Assembly: GCF_017562075.2 (NCBI RefSeq)
Contig: NC_054082.1
Location: forward strand, 57,206,136-57,270,135
Direction of reading: 5' to 3'
Origin: Anopheles merus
Taxonomy: Eukaryota > Arthropoda > Insecta > Diptera > Culicidae
DNA: 64,000 nucleotides
Shown: piece by piece, positions 57,901-64,000 of the stretch
Numbering within the stretch: position 1 is the stretch's first letter
How the letters are laid out: each line of letters opens with the position of its first letter
Notes under the pieces: model-generated
Told to the model about the DNA's origin: nothing
Databases searched by the model: none
Seen by the model: only the letters and a program-made list of their open reading frames with translations
Program-made: the position numbers and the translations under genes

Positions 57901-60900
57901 CGATGACTTTTTTGTGCACTTCTCCTAATGACTTGCACACAATCTTGATTGGAGGAATACTAACACTATTACTCGTCGAGCTAGGCTTACTCGTATGTGT
58001 ATCCATAGGATGCTCTTCTTTATCGTCTTCAAGCAGTGCATATGTGTTAGGCGACACCATTTGCACCTGTTCCGTATTGAGTTTGCTCAAGCGGTGGAAT
58101 GTAGATAAAGGAATTTTTACATTCCTTCGCTTTGACGAGACTTTGCCACAACCCATGTTGACGGGTCGGGCGACTTTAGTCGCTTTGGTTATAGGTTTCA
58201 CTTTTATTACCAATAAGAACTCTGACTTTTGTATGTGTTTATCACAACGCTTAGAGCCTCGCGGAAAACACGTCTGCACTCCTCGCAGTCGGAGTGATGA
58301 CCAGTCTCTGATACTTGTAAATAATTTTATTTCTTTAAAATTACGAAAACAATAATACCCTCTTCAAAATTATTCTGATATTTAAATTGCTTAATCCGTA
58401 CCGTATAGCGCATGGCCTAGGTTATTTAAAACACAGATGATCGTCCAAACTGGTCGATGGACCTTTAATAACTGATATCAAATGGTTTAAGAAACATATT
58501 GGTCAATATTGGCATACTACGTGGTCATTTTGCTATGAAATGAAGACTGCCCGACTTTCAGTGGACCGTATAAATTTCATACCTTTTATCACATTTACGC
58601 ATAGTGTCCCGAGATTTTAAAAGATATTTCTCAAAAAAAAATAGATGGGTAAATAAAATCCGTTAATTGTTCTAGAGAACTGTCCAGGGTGCCGCAAAGT
58701 CAGAAAATAAGTGAAAATATGAGGTGCCCGACTTTAAGTGGTCGCCACAATATTTATTAATGAAAATTAAAAAAGTAAAACATTACAGAACAAATAATTT
58801 CATGGTAATTGCATTGCTTCCTGTTTTATTTAAAAGGAAACTGTTCACATGTTGGATAGATTGCTGATGAGCATAGAAATCGCTTTGTTAGAATGAACGT
58901 CGCGGTACGACGCTATACCTTTCTTCTTCTAGTGTTTCTTTAACTCATTCCGTGATTTGCCCGAGTGAGACTCGACACTGTTTTTGTTTTCCAGTTCAAT
59001 TCATTCGTCGCGTTGGGAAAGGAGGAGGGAGTTAAAACAATGATACAGGGCTTTACAAGTCATTTTGCAATGTGTGCTGCATATTTTGTCGAGCAGAAAA
59101 TTTACTTTGACTCCTAGTGCGTACTTGGACTGGTCCAATGTTAATTCCATCCCGCCTAAGTTGAATTTTGACAGCCCTATCGAGGTGCAGATTTTCCCAT
59201 GTTTTCTACATTATTTTACACATTTTTTGACACATGTTATGCACAAAAACGGAAATAAGAAGTCTTACGCTTTAAAATGATGTGTCGTTTGACCCATAAC
59301 TCGTTTTATTCACTGAGTAATTAACGTTTGGAAATGCACCCTTTTAAAATGGTTTTGAAATCAGTACAATTTGCTCAAAGAATAGTCAAATTTAGAATAC
59401 AGTAGGTGACCGCTAACTGGATGTGTTTTACTGAAGTTTTTTTTTTAACTAGAAGTTCACTAACTGGAGTAATTTTCAGTAAAAAAACACATACATGTCA
59501 AAACATGAAACAATATATCGAGTAAGGCATTAAAGAAGAAGAAGAAGAGTATAGCATATATAGCGGAATACGTGTATTGCTTTCGTATTTCCCGTTCAAA
59601 TTCCGTATTGCCTGCCCCATCGGATACCAACTATGTTCCACTTCTAGTTACTGACGAAAGACTAATATTGTTATGCTTTCCTGGCCTTTTTCGTTTGTTG
59701 TACTTTTGAAAATTTAATTGGTAAAAAAAATTGAAAACATAATTAGATTGAATAACATAATGTTTCTGCTTTTTGATTGATCGAAGAGGAACGATAATTC
59801 CAGTTGCCTCGATAAAACGGTTGATTTAATTTATTTCATGAGTATTCTGCTCAGTTATGCGTACAATACGGCAAAATGTTTGAAACCCCCAAGGAAACCA
59901 CCATTTTATGTCCTTTTGACAATTGCTACGATCGTTCCCGAATTCGATCGAGTTTGGGAATGTGGCTGAAAATCGAAACCACGCGCACAAGAAAATGTCC
60001 AATGAAAAAAGAGAGAAATAGTTATCTGATCAAAGTAGTCTAGTTATAGGGTTTATTCTACAGTTCCATAATTTGCACACTGTCGCTGTTTTTTCAAGCG
60101 AAACGGTTCAAGAAGCCCTTCACTGCACCGTTAGTCGTTGCTAGAAGTTGTATTATAGGACCTGATTGCGAACGAAAGTCGATAACGGAGTGGATAATTT
60201 AGTCAACCGGCTAACAAATTTCCAATATGGTCCAATTGCGTTTTCTCAATCAGATTCTTCGGTATCCGATCGGCATGGCAGTGGAGTGGAATGAAGTTTG
60301 CCGCCATAGCAACTTGGTTAAAATGTCGAGCAGTGGGATATGCAGTTGAAAACTTCATACAAGAAAAGCCATTTTAGTTGGTTAGCCATATCCACTGCTG
60401 TACACCAGTTGATATAACAGTGGAAAACTAAATAATATGAAAAACCAAACCAAACCAGCAAACAAAAAAGGATGTTTTATCTCTGTTTCAGTTATTTGAG
60501 ATGATTTATCTCTCGAATAAGCTAAAATAATCTTGTTTAGAAAATATGAATTTATCTTTTTTTAAGAATAAAAACACGTAATTTTATAGGTTTGTAATAG
60601 GTTTTTAGTCTTTATAATTAAAGCTAAGAAATGATGAACCAACATAAAAATTTTTTTTTTCTAATTCTTCTCTTATATTCAACTTTATGGCGGCACGTTG
60701 AGTTGACATAATCAGGCACGTTAGAAGGTGACGGCTCGTTAAGGCAGGGGACGTTGTCCGTTAGTGTAATTTCTATTTTCACTAGCGCATCTGGCGGCGG
60801 CTGATGGAAGCTTTTTTTGGTCATCGAGGGATTAGTGGTGCCGGATCTCAAAATAAAGTATTATTTGCATCATTTTTCAATGCGAAAATGGCTAAAATAC

Positions 60901-63514
60901 TTACACTACAATCAATCAATTACAAAGCTTTTCCAGTCCAGTTTAAGTAAAAACATGGAAAAATAACATATTTTCTGAAGCGGCTCCAAAATGTTTGTCA
61001 AAATGCTTCGATCAGCCGCCGCCAGATGCGCTAGTGAAAATCGAAATTACACTAGCGGGTACGGATAATGTACCCCGGCCTTTAGAATCGTTTCTGACAC
61101 GTGGATGCAACGAGATTGAGAATGCGCGTAGGATCACTAAGTGCAAGAAAGTATTAGCAACTCCTACCCGTTGGAGCGATGAGTTCCGGTCGGAATCGTT
61201 GGCGTTTTCTGGCATCTATCGAAGGTGTTGTGCCTACTTGTACCTTCCGAACTATCTCTCAAAACCCTGCGTCGCTTATGAATGGCTACAGCCCGGGAAT
61301 GTTCGGATTGACTCATACATCACTAAGTTCCACGCCTCGTGACAAACGGGTCACTCAATAAATTTTTTTGTTCATTTATTTAAACCAATATTGAACACAC
61401 TTGAATAGCTTCTTGTACAATTGAATAGCTTCCCTACTCTCATAGATAAGTTTTAACACAGTTATTTTATTTTAATCAAATCTGACGAAATCATCTTGGT
61501 CCCGTATGTGTGGAAGCACAATAGAGAAGCTGATATAATGAAGAGTTATACGAGATGTACGGCGACCTCAGGCCATGCTATACGCATGGAAACAGACCAC
61601 CCAGTCCGTAACGTGCTGTTAGGGATAATGGCAGATTTAGGGTGTTGACCCTAAGACCCTAAGTGGTACACGGAGTGGGGACCCTCTGTAGGTGTTGAAC
61701 GAGGGAGGGAGGTGTGGATTTCTTCACTTGGCTTAGGATCAAACATACTTTCATGTTTTGTCTGGGATTTTGCTGAGGGGAAGGGGGTTAGTCGGGATCC
61801 CTCGTATATGTGGGCCCCCTATAGTCTATGAGTCCCTTCGTCCAAGAAGCCTCTATCGTTCACGGAGGCCCGCGATGAGACTACTGTTACACACCATATA
61901 TGCTGGACTTACCATCCACGCCCCCCCCCCCTCGCCCCTCCCCCGCGGCCACTCAGTCCGCTTACCATCAAATCCGCCATTGCGGAGGGGTAGGTTTAAA
62001 TAAAAGTGACCAGATAACGTGGAGGCTTCAGCCATTGAGGCTAGGATAATGGACTGGTGAGGGCGACAGATCGTGAGCGGTTTCGGACACTCCTTATTCC
62101 ACTGCACAATTGTACCGCGTTGCTTCTATATCTTTTTGTACGAGAGTATTTTTCAAAAATAGACGTTCAAAAATTTTGATTTCGTCTGACGCCGCATCCG
62201 ATTATCTGTCAAACTAAATGTGTGATGTTTTTAGGAACAATCTCAACTTAATTTTTCATTATCGTTATTATTATTATATTATTATTAAAATCATCCAAAT
62301 AATCGCAATATTACACGAAAAAGCGTTTGACAGCATGTGCGATAAAATCGCATGCGATGAAGCACAGACACGGCCCTTAAACCCACACGTTTAATCGCTT
62401 CCTTTGCATAGTTAAACAATTTTGGGCTGAAACATGTTTAGCAAATTAATTACCCGTGTATAAAAAATTACTTTAACAATATTAAAATGGCTGCTTCTGA
62501 GGCCGTGTGGTTTAAACCACCATAATGACAGTTCTTTGGCTTTAATTGATGCAACTGGATTTTTAGAACAGGAAATTGATGGCGTTTTCGGTATCTTGGG
62601 TATTTGGGGAAGGAATCAATTTTTTTTGATTCCGTCATACGACGAAATCGCACGTCCGACGTTATTTGTCAAACCCCATATAAATTTCGTCCGATAAAAT
62701 CGCATCGGATGAGCGCTGCCACGGGCATTATGGCCTTATTAGACGGAGAAAAATATTGTCATTTCTTGATTGGCATTTATCTGTCAAACTAAGACTTTGG
62801 CACAAAAATGCCTCTCGTACGTGAATAAGGCAAGAGAATAATTCTGTCACCTTTCACATTTATTATTTAATTTATTGATTTTCTTGGCTTTATTCTAAAG
62901 AATCATTCGTTGTTTTCCATTTTTGTTATTTTTCTACATCATCATCAGGAAATTCAATTCGCTCTATATACGTTGACAGAAAAAATCTACTGGGGAGCAA
63001 ATCGGTAATGAGCATGCCAAATTCTGATTTTCCGACTGGCATCTATCTGTTAAACCCTGTTTGAAGGATAGATTCCAAAATCGAATGACAGTACTTTCCT
63101 CCGTCTAATAAGGCCTTTAAGGCCAAACGCTGCAGGCAACGAATGATAAGCAACATTGTAGCGGAGTTAATTAATCACTTCTTCATTAGGTTTTTGTTAT
63201 TTCGACCAGGTCCGGATTTTTTGTACGTAATTTTGTTACATCAACTGGAAATATAATTGAATTATTGTTTTTCTTTACAGAGTTACGGAACTGTTCCAAC
63301 AAAGGAACAACTGCAAGCGTGTGGCGGACAGTGCTCCATTTGCCATGATAACTTCAATTCGCCAGTATTGCTCGAATGTAATCACATCTTCTGCGAATTG
63401 TGTGTTGGCACATGGTTTGATCGAGAACAAACATGTCCCTTGTGCCGCGCAAAAATTGTTGACGATCCTTCATATCGTGATGGAGCTACTACCTTCTTTT
63501 TGCAATTATACTAA
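48907..63514 (+). CDS. RNFT: RNFT-type RING finger and transmembrane E3 ubiquitin ligase
   Basis: Predicted 684-residue membrane ubiquitin ligase, homologous to vertebrate RNFT1/RNFT2, which act in ER-associated degradation. Three coding exons, all phase 0: 48907-50511, 50579-50794 and 63281-63514, with GTAAGT donors and TTTAG/TTACAG acceptors. Residues 1 to about 380 are Ser/Gly/Asn-rich and probably disordered, with a His-rich stretch near 300. Several hydrophobic segments follow (YMPLLLILLAKLCY, LIIIILALLIFGFVI, LLFAVCITDLILKLI, VILSAVYIVAKS). Exon 3 codes a C3HC4 RING: CSIC, then CNHIFCELC, then CPLC, and the typical RNFT ending DGATTFFLQLY. The start is the first ATG of the long frame; a non-coding 5' exon is possible. 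AATAAA at 63630 is the likely polyadenylation signal. The second intron (50795-63280) is 12.5 kb and packed with transposons. A 60-bp piece of exon 1 recurs in a transposon upstream. Confidence 0.93.
51099..51437. mobile_element. Mariner-like MITE, copy A
   Basis: About 340 bp after a TA, starting CAGTGGCGGCCACC. Strongly similar in inverted orientation to 58395-58753. Borders approximate. Confidence 0.75.
51741..53625. mobile_element. 1.9-kb palindromic (foldback) element with hAT-like ends
   Basis: Left arm 51741-52333 and right arm 52915-53625 are inverted copies around a 581-bp centre. Ends are TAGTGTTGGG and CCCAACACTA. Flanks GTTAAGAC (51733-51740) and ATTAAGAC (53626-53633) agree in 7 of 8 bases, as for a hAT 8-bp duplication. 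The outer part of each arm is made of short GTGCGCACTGTGCGAAG-like units; the inner 260 bp of each arm are nearly identical, differing mainly in a C/G homopolymer. No transposase is present. The open frames in the arms are products of the short-period repeat, not genes. Confidence 0.85.
52346..52495. repeat. Second inverted repeat nested in the palindrome centre
   Basis: Arms 52346-52400 and 52441-52495, 55 bp each with about one to two differences, separated by 40 bp. Unrelated in sequence to the outer arms. Could be a separate small MITE; no target duplication is clear. Confidence 0.85.
54520..57189 (-). CDS. LINE ORF2: apurinic endonuclease-reverse transcriptase
   Basis: Intact 889-codon frame. 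The N-terminal third is an exonuclease-endonuclease-phosphatase domain (WNANGV, VETFLKPG, GDLNARHNMW, SDHLPVTF) that nicks target DNA. The reverse transcriptase follows with KPKKSSGID, PKPGKDHSQPESYRPISLLS, DTEKAFDSIWH, PQGSVLSPLLF and the catalytic FYADD. There is no RNase H domain, as usual for Jockey elements. It starts one base past the end of ORF1. With all key residues present it could still be active. Confidence 0.96.
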   Translation of the reverse strand: MDHIREITISYWNANGVLNKKIELENYLRKKDVDLMIIVETFLKPGQRFNIANYSICRLDRILNAKGGIIILIKSNIAFNLMKAFKMEIIETIGVQIKTAKGPLSIIAAYHPGSNTVMSKFKNDLRNLTRLKSSFLICGDLNARHNMWNCASTNATGKILFDELRKGQFSICFPDTPTHFPSDSTRNPSTIDITLTNNYHHISDLKTSTNFTSDHLPVTFSVLNEKINLKPDRTLHDYTKANWTLFKHSINSKINPAEISHDRIHSQAQIDNMIDKLTNTILSAHEIAIPSKSAGRYNLIIPPDIIKLIKIRNTYRKRWQRHRLNNTLKQSYNFLKNLINIKLSELRNKAWSINLNSMNKDKLNKTKLWKFIKIIKNNQNAIPALKSNDQTLITSNEKCKALKDVFESAHTVTANFTSPTERQVKKTVKNFLSINQELIQNNLFKPKDITQILKRFKPKKSSGIDNINNCTLKKLPPKAIIYLNTILNGCLKLGYFPNAWKIAKVIAIPKPGKDHSQPESYRPISLLSCLGKIFEKLLESRMALHTFNNNIIPKSQFGFRSSLSTTHQLHRLTNNIVHNRCNRKSTGLVLLDTEKAFDSIWHQGLLSKLIKLNFPSYLINIVNSFISNRQNKVHILNSTSNTYTPKAGVPQGSVLSPLLFNIFTSDIPHMKSCEQFFYADDVAFSSSAKSPKTIIRNLNTALKKYSKYCTKWKLKLNGNKSEAIFFTRYTCARKLPSTKLTINDCEIPWKNQTKYLGLILDKRLTYGYHTENVTVKCEKLFRILYSFLNRKSKLNFENKMLLYKACVRPIMTYASPIWSNCAQSHKLKLQRAQNKFLKAILRVPRWYNTAALHIECNIPTIVEILARLKSNYNAKCTTSPLQILRELNS
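57189..58279 (-). pseudogene. LINE ORF1 (Gag-like, CCHC knuckles), frameshifted
   Basis: Two frames make up ORF1. The first runs 58279-57767 (170 codons). The second is open from about 57790 to 57189 and includes the zinc knuckles CKRCQSFGHGAANC, CNKCAGKHDSKEC and CVNCEGNHPANFWGC. They overlap around 57767-57790, so one base is gained or lost near a CCCC-AAA run at about 57776. ORF1 is the nucleic-acid-binding protein of the retrotransposition particle. The frameshift may make this copy defective even though ORF2 is whole. Confidence 0.88.
58395..58753. mobile_element. Mariner-like MITE, copy B (inverted)
   Basis: Reverse-orientation partner of copy A, ending in GTGGTCGCCAC. A and B bracket the palindrome and the LINE. 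Confidence 0.75.
59400..59530. mobile_element. Left-end fragment of the 35785-type element
   Basis: CAGTAGGTGACCGCTAACTGG after TA, matching the first 100 bp of 35785-36988 and running past the point where the nested MITE sits there, without that MITE. Confidence 0.85.
60742..61081. mobile_element. PIF/Harbinger-like MITE (340 bp)
   Basis: Ends AGGCAGGGGACGTTGTCC and inverse, with long inner inverted motifs (CACTAGCGCATCTGGCGGCG). TTA at 60739-60741 and 61082-61084. Uninterrupted relative of the split copy at 38514. Confidence 0.9.
61627..61981. mobile_element. Diverged hAT-like MITE
   Basis: Ends AATGGCAGATTTAGGG and TCAAATCCGCCATT and interior motifs (ATATGCTGGA, CCATCCACG, GCGGCC, CTCAGTCCGC) match 19996-20195. 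No clear target duplication. Confidence 0.75.
62160..62727. mobile_element. Rearranged fragments of the 35886-type MITE
   Basis: 62165-62376 is the reverse complement of the left half of 35886-36195, ending CACGGCCC before TTA. 62616-62727 is the right half in direct orientation, ending CACGGGCA before TTA. Each fragment has its outer end on the right. The 240 bp between them are not part of the family. Confidence 0.8.
62731..63116. mobile_element. PIF/Harbinger-like MITE (386 bp)
   Basis: Ends TGGCCTTATTAGACGGAG and inverse CTCCGTCTAATAAGGCCT. TTA at 62728-62730, shared with the preceding fragment, and at 63117-63119. Lies 164 bp before RNFT exon 3. Confidence 0.88.
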
Positions 63515-64000
63515 AGAAAGGAAGAATTATAATTAAAATGCAATTCCATTCCTTTTATCCATTTACAATTTTTCATAGCTTTTTTTTAGTTTAGGGACAT
63601 TTTTTATTTGTTTGTATTTTGTAACTGCAAATAAAGTGCTCATTCAAAAATGCATTTCAAAGAAAAAAATCATTTCAATCATTGTATTTTTATTTGTATC
63701 ATAATGTCTATTAAAAAATACATTAAAGATTGAAGACTCAAAATTGTCAAACGGCAAATTGCCTCGTTTTTTTTAATGAAAAACAAATTAAAACTATAAG
63801 TATTTCTTTTAGGATGTACTATGTGAGATATGGTCTCATCAGGTTTTTAGTATCTATTGAAAAAGTTTAAATGCTGTAAAACCTTAGCCGTATTATCGTT
63901 AAGATGCACTGCAAAACATGAACAATTGTATAATACAGTTCACGCTCGGTAATCCGCACTGCGAAGTGCGAATTATAAAATGACGTATTGACGTGTTTCT
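63515..64000 (+). other. RNFT 3' UTR and downstream flank
   Basis: AATAAA at 63630-63635 is the probable polyadenylation signal, about 115 bases after the stop. Near 63937 TACAGTTCACGCTCGGTAA looks like the left end of a further TA-type MITE that runs out of the window. Confidence 0.6.

Larger units (their letters stand above)
54185..58306 (-). mobile_element. Full-length Jockey-clade non-LTR retrotransposon
   Basis: A 4.1-kb LINE in antisense inside RNFT intron 2. A perfect 12-bp target duplication TCTGATACTTGT flanks it (54173-54184 and 58307-58318). It has ORF1 with CCHC knuckles, ORF2 with endonuclease and reverse transcriptase, about 335 bp of 3' UTR, and a tail of (AACT)n on its sense strand instead of poly-A. 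AGACGTG occurs about 35 bases from the 5' end, a motif like the downstream promoter element of insect LINEs. Since the 5' end is present, it is not a truncated copy. Confidence 0.95.
50795..63280 (+). other. RNFT intron 2, 12.5 kb, transposon-filled
   Basis: GTAAGT donor at 50795 and TTTCTTTACAG acceptor ending at 63280. In order it holds a mariner-like MITE, the 1.9-kb palindrome, a complete Jockey-clade LINE in antisense, an inverted copy of the first MITE, a TIR fragment at 59400, Harbinger-like MITEs at 60742 and 62160-63116, and a hAT-like copy at 61627. The gaps 53634-54172, 58754-59399, 59531-60741 and 61085-61626 hold no gene I recognise. The last MITE ends only 164 bp before exon 3. 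Confidence 0.85.

Noticed and set aside
58955..59280. Similarity of GTGATTTGCCCGAGTGAGACTCG to the inverted stretch near 5320
   Set aside because: A real short shared segment, but similarity fades quickly and I could not define ends, so I did not call an element.
60995..61342. 115-codon frame downstream of a MITE
   Set aside because: Its first third is MITE sequence and the rest has no recognisable domain; possible decayed gene, but not supportable.

Overview
The window is mosquito nuclear DNA, most likely from an Anopheles species. The argument is indirect. It holds two intron-bearing insect genes, ci and an RNFT-type RING protein gene, a small cluster of serine-protease-like genes, several tRNA-derived SINE copies of a kind I associate with Anopheles (SINE200-like), and many short inverted-repeat elements with TA, TAA/TTA or 8-bp target duplications. 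Codon use and AT-rich spacer DNA fit. I see no bacterial-type operons, rRNA genes, true tRNA genes or CRISPR arrays.

Layout. 1-19.1 kb has no gene I can prove. It carries SINE fragments, MITEs and unassigned AT-rich sequence, and is probably the 5' flank plus a long first intron of ci; a weak candidate first coding exon lies at 7040-7071. 19.16-27.17 kb (+) holds five coding exons of cubitus interruptus (Ci/Gli), with five C2H2 fingers, the Sufu-binding motif, the PKA-type phosphorylation clusters and an extraordinary CAACAG-coded glutamine tract. 27.2-29.3 kb holds the ci 3' UTR, a MITE and the 3' end of a non-LTR retrotransposon. 29.7-33.8 kb holds three related secreted serine protease homologues (+, -, +), all lacking the catalytic histidine. 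33.9-48.1 kb is a layered transposon region: a hAT-like element, nested Tc1/mariner-like and PIF/Harbinger-like MITEs, a recently inserted Ty1/copia element with identical LTRs, and a 1.5-kb TAA-flanked element that carries a 60-bp stretch matching the neighbouring RNFT coding exon. 48.9-63.5 kb (+) is the RNFT-like membrane RING ubiquitin ligase in three coding exons. Its 12.5-kb second intron contains a 1.9-kb near-perfect palindrome with hAT-like ends, a full-length Jockey-clade LINE and several MITEs.

How the genes relate. Ci is the transcription factor of Hedgehog signalling, the RNFT protein is predicted to be a membrane ubiquitin ligase, and the protease homologues are predicted secreted regulators or ligands of the kind found in insect immune cascades. 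There is no sign that they form one pathway; the linkage is chromosomal. The main novelty lies in the mobile elements and in the repeat-coded glutamine tract. Every exon junction is read from splice consensus, frame and family similarity only, with no transcript evidence.
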